60,000 nucleotides of DNA, from NCBI GenBank assembly GCA_009760855.2, contig WPIO01000143.1, positions 705,001 to 765,000 on the forward strand, in the 5' to 3' direction. The notes under the pieces are model-generated. The model was not told the origin of the DNA. It did not search any database and saw only the letters and a list, made by a program, of their open reading frames with translations. The stretch is from Cristatella mucedo. Taxonomy: Eukaryota; Bryozoa; Phylactolaemata; Cristatellidae. The translations under genes and the position numbers were made by a program. Below, in pieces: positions 41,268-51,699 of this stretch (the first letter of the stretch is position 1; each line of letters opens with the position of its first letter).

Positions 41268-43669
41268 CCGGGGATCGTAGCCGCTCGATTCTGTGCGACT
41301 GCTGCCGCGGGGCGCCCGAGCTGAGCGCGCGCGCTCGCGTCGACGCCGCCGTGGCGACCGCCGCTCTGCTGCGGCGGCCGCCGTCTCGCGCTCCTTTGCG
41401 CCAGCCAGCCGGAAACCAGCCTCGCTATCGCCGCTCTGCCGCTGCTTTCAGCGAGCCGCGCCCGCACCAGGACCGTGGCCGTGGCCGCCGCCGCCGTCGC
41501 GGCCGTCTCGTCCGGTCGGGCCGCGCGCGCTCGCGGATTCGCCCTGGCCGCATCGGCGCCACTTTTCTCTCGCCGCGCTCGCCGCCGCCGCCGGCGCATC
41601 GTGCTGCCCGGCTACGCTTCGCGAGCTGCTTCGCCGCCGCCGTCGCCATCGACCCGGCGAGAGCGATGCGCTGCCCTTGATGGCAACGAGCAAAAAGATG
41701 TCGTTGTGCGCGACTTTCGGTCACGTTGGATCGCTTTCTCTTGCGAAGGGACTGAACCCCAAACGGGCGCCCCATAGACAGGCGAATCGGCGGCGGCGGC
41801 GGTGGCGGCGGCGGCGGCGGCGGCGGCGGAGCGATTTGACGCGGTCGGCGAGTCAATTCAGCGATACATCGTTCCATGAGCACGAGTCTGTCGATGGGAT
41901 AAAATCTCCGAGAGTTGACTCAGACTCGAATGCTTCCGCCTCCTTTATTGCTTCTGCCACCAGTTGGGAGCACTGGATGGTGGGCGTTCAGTAGTCAGAC
42001 GGCTACCGCCGCTGCTGCCACGCTGCCGCGGCTGTGCCGACGAGGAAGTGCCGCGCAGTGCCCCGTACGCCCTCGCAGAGATATTGAAAATATTTCCTCT
42101 CTCGAAGAGAAACCCCGCACAACGGCGCGCACCTTCTTCATTTCTTCTTCGCAGCAGACAGCAGAGCTTCGGTCGAAGCTTCGATCTCCGGGCGCGTGTT
42201 GCTGCGCGAGCAAGATCACGTGCGCGCGATTGTTTCGCCTAATATTAAAGCACAAAATGAGCGCACGGTCATCTGCATTTTCCGCCACTCAATGCCCCCG
42301 CGGAAGCGACCTGCGCGAGAGAGCTCTCCTGGCTTCCGGTTGCTCCAAATATCGGGCGACTCGGCACGATTGGAGCGATTGCCGAGGCGCGAACTAGCGA
42401 GGCGCACGCGCACGCACGCGCGCGCACCCGCGCGACATTAAAAGTTGATTCGCTCGATAGCTCGCGATAGTCAGCGATCTCGCACTCTCACCTATCGCTG
42501 ATGCAGCGCCGCCGCCGCCGCCGCAGTCTCGTACGACGGAGGAGGCGAGCGTGCGCGCACTCGCGCTTGAGCGCGTGCGCACTGCGCGGCTTCCTCTTCT
42601 TCACCGCGGGCGCAAGGAAATTCCTACGGATCGGCCGGCCGCGATCGTCGCGAGTCGCGCGACTCGCGGCTCCAGCCGTCAGCGAGTTCTATGGAGCGCC
42701 GCAGGGCGCAAGGCCTCCTCGCTCGGCGCGCGCTTGTGGTCGGAGGTTCGATCGCTGCACGCACAGCGCGAGCAGCGCTCATCTCGCAGGCGAAACAAAC
42801 GCTTGACATTCGCTTGCTTTAAGGACGACGACCGGAGCATCGTAACCGCGTAACCGTGGGCTGCGTCACAGGCTGCTAGCGCGAGCGTTTCGAGCGAGCC
42901 CTTCGCTGCGTAAGGGGGGGGCGGCGGCGGCGGCTCGCGACCCGTCAATGTCGATGTCATATCGACATCGTGTCGGCTTCAATGTCGTGTCGATGTCAAT
43001 GTCGATGTACTTCTTTCTTGGCTGCCGCTTTGCCATCTGCACCTTTCGATGCATCGGTGTATTACTGCTGACTTCGACCTACGAGTGATTCCGCTTTCTC
43101 GCATTCAGCCTTACAGCGTATCATTTATCGTCGGCGCTAGCTGTTGCTGAGTGGACGATCTTGAAATCCACAAATTGGCTAATGCGCCAGCGATGGCGAC
43201 GGAAATTCTCCCGTTGACCCCGGATCAGCTCAGCTCAGCTCAGCTCATTCGAGGTCACAGCCGTCGCAAAGCAGCCATTTTCATCGAGCTTTTCAAGCCA
43301 GCGAGCGTTCTTTTACCTGGCCGTCGCCGGTTGAAGCGGGTGCCGTTCTTACAGCTCCAGACGACAGAGATCGCTTCCAAAAATCGCGCGCATCGTCGCC
43401 TGCAGCCGATTTCATCGTCGCCTGCAGCCGATTATTCCCGTGTTACGTCACGGGCGACGTCCGGCGGTCTTTTCATTTAGACAAGGCCGTCGGCACAGCT
43501 GATGCCGTAACTGCAACTGATCTCATGTCTGCCGTCGGGTAGCTGCGTGTTGCCATATCATACAGTGCTTCCTACTCGGTCGGAAGTCGCCGAAGGAGAA
43601 CAGCGTACCAGTTAGCAGACTATTTATATGCATTCTTCAGAGCTAGGTTTGGCCGTCGTTACCGCTAGC
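41268..43669. other. GC-rich gap between K2P-B and the LINE copies
   Basis: No gene is recognised. It holds a (CGG)n run at 41788-41829, ATTAAA at 42243-42248 (a possible poly(A) signal for K2P-B, a long way off), a poly-G/CGG run at 42914-42935, a TGTCGATGTC-rich patch with a small hairpin at 42948-43015 (ATGTCGAT/ATCGACAT), and a CAGCT run at 43226-43247. Many frames are open on both strands because of the composition. Confidence 0.45.
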
Positions 43670-44582
43670 CATTGCTGCTCATAGGACACCCTAAGCGTGT
43701 GGCTGGATTAAAAGGCTTTGCTCTGCTAATAGGTGATGCTATTGTGCGACCATCACCACGTGCTCGAAATTTAGGTGTCGTGTTCGACAGCTGCCTCAAT
43801 TTCAAAAGCTTTATTCAGAAGACTGCTTCTACAGCTAGCCATCAAGTCCGATCCTTATCCAAGATTAGAAGCTCTCTCCCACAGTGGCTTGTAAACAATT
43901 TAACTAGCTCTTTAGTTCTGTCTCAGCTTGATTATTGTAATTCCCTTTTGACTGGGCTGCCAAAGAAAGTTATTAGGTCGCTGCAGCGGACTATGAACAT
44001 GGCTGCAAGGCTAGTCTTCAAGTCCCAGCGGTTTGAGCACGTGTCTCCTTTGCTGAAAGAGCTAGGATGGTTGCCGGTTGAGCAACGGATACAGAGCAAA
44101 GTTCTTACGCTGACCCACAAGGCCCGCCACGGCTTGGCTCCTTCGTACCTAGCTGAACTGCTGCATCAGTTTCAGCCCGTTCGCGTCCTCAGGTCCTGTG
44201 AGGACAATAAATTAGCTGTCCCATTCCTCCGCTTAAAGACAGTTGGCGACAGATGCTTTAGCTCTGCAGGTCCTAGACTGTGGAACTCGCTTCCACAATT
44301 CTTACGCAACGACAACTACTCTCCTACTGCCGACTATGGCACATCTTTTTCAGCGGTCCTGAGCTGCTACTTCTATGCTACTCACTACCTCAACTGCTCT
44401 CCTGACTCTGCTATGCTTCCCACTTTCTCTTCGTTGCGCGAGATGAAGTCTGTTGGCTACCGAATGCGTACCGAAAGCCGCTTAGGCTGTGAGTGCGCTA
44501 TACAAAACTCTCCTGCGTAACACCCACATGGTTTTTATGACTTTGTGGAGTTACAGACGGAGATACATTACATTACATAAGT
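43670..44582 (+). mobile_element. LINE-1, 5'-truncated, with an open RT C-terminal frame
   Basis: An uninterrupted frame of 282 codons (43672-44520) covers the part of an L2/CR1-type non-LTR reverse transcriptase after the catalytic YADD. It has LGVVFDSCLNFKSFIQKTAS, LSQLDYCNSLLTGLP, RTMNMAARLV, LLKELGWLPVEQRIQ, GLAPSYLAELL and GPRLWNSLPQFLRN. The 3' end is GAGTTACAGACGGAGATACA followed by ATTAC repeats. The endonuclease and palm are missing, which is usual 5' truncation, so this copy cannot move by itself. The lack of frame breaks marks it as the youngest LINE-1 here. It serves as the reference for the other copies. Confidence 0.93.
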
Positions 44583-45224
44583 GCCAACTCTTCCAACGAT
44601 TTACAATACTCTGCCTCCTGTGCTGTCGATTCGATCGCACGGCGTGCGCGACTGCTCACACGCGTGCACTCAGACATAGCAAGCTGATTCCGCGCTCCGA
44701 TTCGACTCTGTCCCAACGAGTACGATAATAGTCGGCAGTAGCGCAGCCGGCTTGTCCAGCTCGGCCAGCGAAGCATTGCCACGACCTCTATCAGCCGGTA
44801 GTAGCGTCGGGCAGAAGCCGCGGAGCAGTGCCCTCCAGCGGCCGAGCTGCACCGACGCCGTCGGGGCAGCTCTGCGGGCGGGGCGCGACGCTCTGCCAGC
44901 GAGGGTGAGGATTCAGCCAGCCGCGCGGCCGTGCCTCTGGGAAGGCATGGCCAGGGCGTCCTCGACGAGCGTTCCCTAACTCTGTGCGTGTGGATTTCCG
45001 GATTGGGCGCTCTCTCCTCAGCGGAAGCAGTGGTCTCCACTCGCTGTCGAGTTTTCACTCGGTTTTTCTCCCCTGTCGCTCGGTCCGCTTTCTCCGCGGA
45101 AGAAACTGCGGACTAAAAGAAGTTTAACGGCGACTCCAAAGTTCCGCCAGAGCGCAAAAAATTGATGCCTCGATTCCGCTCCGGCGCAGGCGCAGAGATG
45201 GGGAGATCTCGCGAGACTCCAGAG
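44583..45224. other. Unassigned GC-rich DNA
   Basis: No gene or repeat is recognised. A 161-codon minus-strand frame (44573-45058) has no known motif. Confidence 0.35.
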
Positions 45225-46455
45225 TATTGATGTGGAAGGACATTTATCATGCGAGGAACCGCTGAAGTACGTTGTACCTCAGGGCTCTGTGCTTGGTCCG
45301 GTAATGTTCGAGGTTTATGCTCTCCTCTTACCGATGTGATTGCCAGGCACAATCTAGGCTTTCATTTCTATGCAGCTGCTACCTTTGCTCGGATCCCTCC
45401 ACTCAGCCCTCTGGAAAATTCTTCGTCAAATTCTCTCAGCTCCCCCGCTGCGTGTATTGATTACATCCGTACATGGATGGTAGCAAACTTTCTTAAATTA
45501 AAAAATAATAGCACCAACTTACTAGCTATGGGCAATCAAGGGTGAATTAAAATTGAAAAACCGAACACCCAAAATGAGCTCTGCCAGCATATCTCCTGTT
45601 GAATCTGCACAAAAACTAAGTGTCCTGTTACAAAGTGACATGTCATTACACGACCACATCAGTTTCACAGTCAAGTCTGCCTACCTTCAGCTACGTAGCA
45701 TTGCAGGAATTCGGGTTCGCTTAGACAGCGATGCTACATCTAAATTGGCTCATGCATCTGTGACATCCCAACTCGACTTTTGTAACTCACTGCTTACTAG
45801 TTTAGCGGCCTGTGCAATCAGGCGCTTAGTGCTGGTGCAAAACTCAGCAGCTAGGCTTGTCTGTCGCGAGCGTCGCAGTTGCCACATCACACCGTTTCTC
45901 GCCGACCTGCACTGGCTACCTGTAAAGCAACGGATCTAATTCAACGTCGCTCACTTTTAGGTCACTTCATTCTTTGGCTCCAGCCTACCTATCAGATCTA
46001 CTCCCCCATCAGGCCAAGCATCTTACCACCCGCTTTTCGGAATCCAACGGTCTACCAATACCTCGTACAAACCTCAAGTCCCTTGGAGACCGCGCATTTA
46101 GTTCGTATGCTCCCAAAGCCTGGAACTCCCTCCCGACTTGCGTCAGAACATCCCTTGACCTGACCACTTTAAAAAGAACTTAAAAACACACCTATTTAGG
46201 ACAGCATTTAGTGAGTACCTGTGATTTGTCCTTCTTGTGCTAATGCGTGCTGACACTGCACATACTGCCACGAACCATATTTGCTTGCTGACCCTATGCA
46301 TGTCAACTAACCATGTTATCATTGTTGTTCATTGAGCATGCTGCCACTAACCATTCGATCGCGCTTCCCTTTGCAGCAAATGTAAAGCGCCCAGAAAGAG
46401 ACTGAGTTCTCTGATGCGGCTATATCAAATGTATTATTGTAATAATACTATTACT
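45225..46455 (+). mobile_element. LINE-2, 5'-truncated, partly open
   Basis: The copy begins near GTACGTTGTACCTCAGGGCT (the PQGSVLGPL motif). It passes the catalytic region, where LGFHFYAAATF replaces FYADDTQ, and continues with WMVANFLKLKNNSTNLLAMG. A second open part reads SVLLQSDMSLHDHISFTVKS, LDFCNSLLTSL, NSAARLVCRE and LADLHWLPVKQRI. After one frame break the WNSLPTCVRTSLDL end is seen. The 3' part carries the hairpin AAAGCGCCCAGAAAGAGACT, TTCTCTGATGCGGCTATATC and an ATT-rich tail. The loss of YADD shows it is inactive. Confidence 0.9.
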
Positions 46456-47170
46456 GAGACTTCCGGCACTTGTTGACGGAGTATGTGCGAGGTGAATGTT
46501 GCCTCTTGAGTAACTGCTGAGGCTTCGCTTATGCCTCAGCGGAGCAGCGGAGCATTCCGCCCCCCCCTCTCCGGCTCCGTTGGGTAGTTGCTCAGCCCAC
46601 GAGTCATCGACTTCGCGCGGAAAGCCGAGTCCGAAGCAACCGTCCAGTCAATCGGGCGGACCAGCGGAACTGACGTCAGCGCGCCGCCAGAGCTTTGCAA
46701 GCGAAAGCTGCTGCGGCCGCTTCTTTGCAGCAGCGGCGGCCGCAGCTTCTGCAATGGCGTCTGTTATCCGCCTGCAGGCGATTACACGGCGTCTGTATAT
46801 TAATTGAAGCGGCTCGAGACCATGCGAAGTCAACCGCAGAGCGGCAAAATGGGTCGGAATGCAAAGTCGGACAGAATGCACAGAGTAAGCGCACATTGAA
46901 AATCATTTGCTCGCAAAGCTTCGTTTCTGCTTTATGCGATTAAAGCATCGCTAGGCGAAACAGAGTCCGGACTCGGCTACCGGAGACAGGATCTTGGTGG
47001 CACCTGCGCGAAACAGCATTGCGGACACAGCTATCGGAGAAGCACTCCCGGCGTCGTCGGAGTCATCTGCTGCCAGGCCGCCGGCGTCTTTGCGACGTCT
47101 GTCGCCGCCGCCGACGCTCCGACTGTGCGTACGCGCGCGTTCAATCGTTTGTCGGGTCGCGCTTGCGGAC
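46456..47170. other. GC-rich gap downstream of K2P-C
   Basis: Short frames only. I see no conserved domain and no poly(A) hexamer for K2P-C on the minus strand close to its stop. Confidence 0.35.
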
Positions 47171-47173
47171 CGA

Positions 47174-47183
47174 TAGAGAGAGA

Positions 47184-47249
<66 letters not shown>

Positions 47250-47265
47250 GATAGAGAGATAGAGA

Positions 47266-47351
<86 letters not shown>

Positions 47352-47352
47352 G
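47174..47352. repeat. (GA)n microsatellite, ~180 bp
   Basis: Pure GA with four AGATAGAGAG interruptions in the middle. It lies in the 3' flank of K2P-C. Confidence 0.95.
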
Positions 47353-47879
47353 TGAATGAGTGAGAGCGAGGTTGAGGCAGACGCTTCGCTCGCTTCGTAG
47401 GAGCCGACGCGGCGGCCATCGCTGACGCTACGCCGGGTAGCCGTCCACGTGACCTGGATACAGAGACCAATCGATGGCGCGCGGTCGTTGGGGCGTCGTT
47501 CAGCGCCGTGTTCGTCGGTCGCATGCGCCCCCGGCTCCTCGCGCACCGCCGGAGCCGCGCGCTGCGCCACTCCCAGCTGAGTGGCGAGTGTTTTCCTCGG
47601 AGCGCGTCACAAGGATGTGGCGGAGCGGCGGAGCGGCGGAGCTCGAGGAAGGAGAGGTCGCGACAGAGTGCCGGAGCGGGCGCGCGGCGCTCGCTCCGGC
47701 TCTTTCTCTCTCACACAGCGCCCCCTACCTACCGCGGTCGTGCTCGCTTGCGGCGCAGTAGCGCGAGCGCGCGCACGCGAAAGAGAGAGACAGGTCGACG
47801 CTGCAGGCATCGTCCCCCGAGGCCGGAAACGGAAATCAGCCGGAACGGCGCGCGCCGGGTCGGCGGCCGCTGCCGCCGC

Positions 47880-48217
47880 TCACGCCTCGTCGTCGTCATT
47901 ATCGCCGCCGCCGCGCTTTGCTTGGACAGTGTCGCGCCCTCTCCGCAGTCCGATGCGAGCGGCGGCGAGTTTCACTCGGGCGACGACGTCCTCCTGCACC
48001 AGCTGCATGCACATGGCGAGCGTCGAGACGCTGAGAATCATGTACAGGACGCTGAACATGATTTCCGACTGGGCCAGCGCTTCGTCGCGTTTGGCGTAGT
48101 TTGGATAGTAGTCGCCGAATCCGATGGTGGTCATCGTGATGAAGCAGAAATAGCAGCCTTCGAGGAACGACCAATCTTCCCAAAGGTTGAACAGCGGCGC
48201 GCCAGTCACGACGAAGA
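47880..48217 (-). CDS. K2P-C terminal exon: M3, P2, M4 and tail
   Basis: The frame is FVVTGAPLFNLWEDW, EGCYFCFITMTTIGFGDYYP, MFSVLYMILSVSTLAMCMQL and a basic then acidic tail ending in EA before the stop. The acceptor used is TTTCGATTTTGAAG, which keeps the frame with the phase 1 donor upstream; its pyrimidine tract is short, so the edge is slightly uncertain. Confidence 0.93.
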
Positions 48218-49254
48218 CTTCAAAATCGAAACAGCGAGCGAGCGGTCCGCTCCGCACGCGCCCGGGCGAATGCGTCGCGGCTGCAAAGAGACGGCGGCGG
48301 CGGCGACCACCTGGAGGGGCCGCGCGTCACGGGCTGCCACCACCGCCGCTGCGCAGGAGGTGGCGACCGCTGGAGCCGACGACCGCTCGCTCAGGAGGCC
48401 TTGGCCTGCGCGCGGCCTTGACCTCCAGCTACGACGCTTCCCGCTAGCCGCCCAGCGGTGGGCGGGGGGATGGCGATTTAGCAGCGTGCTGCTTCAGTCG
48501 AGCGTCCGGCCGGAAGGCGAGCAGAGGCTTAGGCAGTAGCCTGGCACCGGGCGAACGCACCGCCGCCGCTAGAGGATGCCGGCGGTGCGTTCGGCGGCGA
48601 TTTAAAGCGTGCCGAGGTGAGCGACTGGTATGAGAGCGCCGACGCCATTCGGCAAGGTGATCCAAGCGCTCCTTCCTTGCTTGATCGCGAGGCAAGGTGC
48701 TTGATCGCAGCAGTATACCTAGAGCTGGACGGCTGGAAGCTAGCGAGCTGAACGAGGTCTAGGATGCTACCAGAAGAAGAGGCCAATTTACCAGAGGAGA
48801 GTTCCTTTGAGTACCCCAGTGTGCTTTTTCCAGGCGCGCGCTCTAGGAAGGCGAGACGCCATGGTGCTAAACTTCATCATGCTCGACTTGAAAGCCGCCT
48901 GCTCGGGAGCAAGGATTGCGCTGCGCTGCGCTGCAACCGGCGAGTCACAGCGACGCTCTCATTTTCTTTATTAAACTGCCCTGCACTGTAGCCGTCACCA
49001 TAGAAAATGGAGCCGCACGCCTTTAGCAGGTCGAGGTCAGGGACTAAAAGTCTATGCGTGGAATCAGTGTAGCTGTGACCTGCACTACCAAAGAAGGCAA
49101 AGCAGGAACGGCAGGTAAATTAGGGGATGTGCAATGCATGCGAAATCGACTATAGGGGGTTATAAAAAAGAAAGGCGGGGGAAACTTGATATGAGAGTGG
49201 GTAGGAGAGTGAATGTCATGCCTAGAAAATTAGAACAGAGAGAGAGACAGAGAC

Positions 49255-49349
<95 letters not shown>

Positions 49350-49354
49350 GAGAC

Positions 49355-49431
<77 letters not shown>

Positions 49432-49766
49432 CAAAGTGAGAGAGACAGAGAGACAGAGAGAGACAGAGACAGAGAGAGAGACAAAGAGAGACAGAGACAG
49501 AGACAGAGAGACAGAGCGACAGAGAGACAGAGCGACAGAGAGACAGAGAGACAGAGCGACAGAGAGACAGAGAGACAGAGAGACAGAGAGACAGAGAGAC
49601 AGAGAGACAGAGAGACAGAGAGACAGAGAGACAGAGAGGCAGAGAGACAGAGACAGAGAGACAGAGACAGCGAGACAGAGACAAAGAAACAGATAGACAG
49701 AGAGAGACAAAGAAACAAAGAGACAGAGACTGAGAGAGACAAACACAGAAAGAGTGAGAGAGATAC

Positions 49767-49812
<46 letters not shown>

Positions 49813-49945
49813 GGAGAGAGAGAGAGGGAGAGACAGAAAGAGAGAGCGACAGAGACAGAAAGAGAGAGCGACAGAGACAGAAAGAGAGAAACAGAAAGAG
49901 AGAGAGACAGGGAGAGAGACGGGGAAAGAGAGACAGTGAGAGAAC

Positions 49946-49995
<50 letters not shown>

Positions 49996-50095
49996 GAGAC
50001 AGAAAGAGAGACAGAGACAAAAAGAGAGAGAGACAGAGGGAGAGAGAGAGGGGAGAGAGAGGGAGAGACAGAAAGAGAGAGCGACAGAGACTGAA

Positions 50096-50127
<32 letters not shown>

Positions 50128-51453
50128 AGAGAGAGAGAGAGAGACAGAAAGAGAGAGAGACAGTTTATGTTGACATTATTGAGATTATTATTTTTTCAAC
50201 CGGGATCGCAAGAAGCGAAGCATTTCTTTCAGCGTCGCAGTCGTCGCAACACGCCCGGCGGCGGCGGCCGGCAATCGTCTACATCCGCGCGCGGCGCTCG
50301 GGCTGCGACGCGCGTGCTCCGCCGGCAGAGCTTGCGGGAAAGCGCGACGACGACGACGAAACCGCCGCCGTAGCATCGCGCGCCTCTTACAGGCGATGAC
50401 GAGCAGCGGCACGACAAAGGGCACCGCCAGCTCCTCCTCCTCCTCGTCGTCCTCCTCGTCGTCATCGTGGCCGCCGGCGTCCGCCGCCACCACCCCCGAG
50501 TTGACAACAGACTTTCTTCTAGGAGACCACGTGGAGGGAGGCAGCTGGCCCGGAATAGGCTTTCCGGTGGCGTCGGTCACCCATCGCGGTGTTAGAGGTG
50601 GCTGCCTCTCGCGATCGCTTGCCTGCGTTTGAATTGCCTGCTTAAGAAATGCGGATATGAATTTCACGCCGAGGTTAGACTTGGCGGCGGCGGCGGCGGC
50701 TGCTGCTGACAGCAGGACGGAAGGCCGGCTCTGGTCGCCTGCTTAGCGATACGACTGGCCGGCTCAGAAAAGGTCAAGGTTCAGCCCGTCATTGAATTGT
50801 GGTGCTGCACTGCTGCTGCCGCCGGGCCGATGAGACGAAGAGCGCGTCGCCGATCGGCCGAGGGGAACCGGCGCTCGACCCGGCGGAAACGGGCGGGCCG
50901 AGCGCTCGCTCGAAGCCCGCGCTCGATGTAGCCGATCGAGCGCGAGCCGTCGCGGCTCCGAGCGTCCGCCGATCGCTTACCGCAGGCTCCTCGTCGCGGT
51001 CGTCGTAGTAGCCGCCGCCGTCGTCGTCGTCGGCGCGCGCGGAGCGACAGCAGGTGCAGCAGCAGACGGTCGAGTAGATGAACCGGATGACGTTGGCCAT
51101 CAGCTTCCCAATTCGGGCCACGCACAGCAGCGTCAGCGGTATGCCGAGAATGGCGTAGAAGATGCACACGAGCCGACCCCACATGGTCAAGGGCGCAATG
51201 TTGCCGTACCCTGTGCGGTCAGACGCAGCCGCTCGCTCGTTCGCGAGGCGGAGCTAACGGGCGAGACACAGACGCTCATGCCGTGTGATTTCGTGAGGTT
51301 GGGTGCAGGCGAGACTGATTGATCGGAAGAGAGAAGAGGTGAACGCGTTAGAGAGGTAGAAAGAAAGGTAGATATGAGAAGGCGAGATAGAGAGAGTGCG
51401 GTAGAGAGCGAGAGAGAGTGAGGGAGAGAGAGACAGTGAAAGAGAGAGACAGT

Positions 51454-51500
<47 letters not shown>

Positions 51501-51668
51501 TGAGGTAGAGAGAGAGTGAGGTAGAGAGCGAGAGGGAGACAGTGACAGTGAGAGAGAGACAGACAGAGAGAGAGAGAAAGTAAGAGAGAGAGACAGAAAG
51601 AGAGAGACAGAAAGAGAGAGAGACAGTGAAAGAGAGAGTGAGAGAGAGACAGAAAGAGAGACAGTGAA

Positions 51669-51699
<31 letters not shown>

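Noticed and set aside
41268-43669. A fourth K2P gene between B and C
   Set aside because: I looked for GYGN and GFGD coding motifs on both strands here and in 53-60 kb and saw none.
49160-50020. 286-codon and overlapping frames in the 49-50 kb array, resembling an RS/RE-rich splicing protein
   Set aside because: Pure consequence of GAGACA-type repeats; they lie in a K2P-C intron, with no non-repeat domain.
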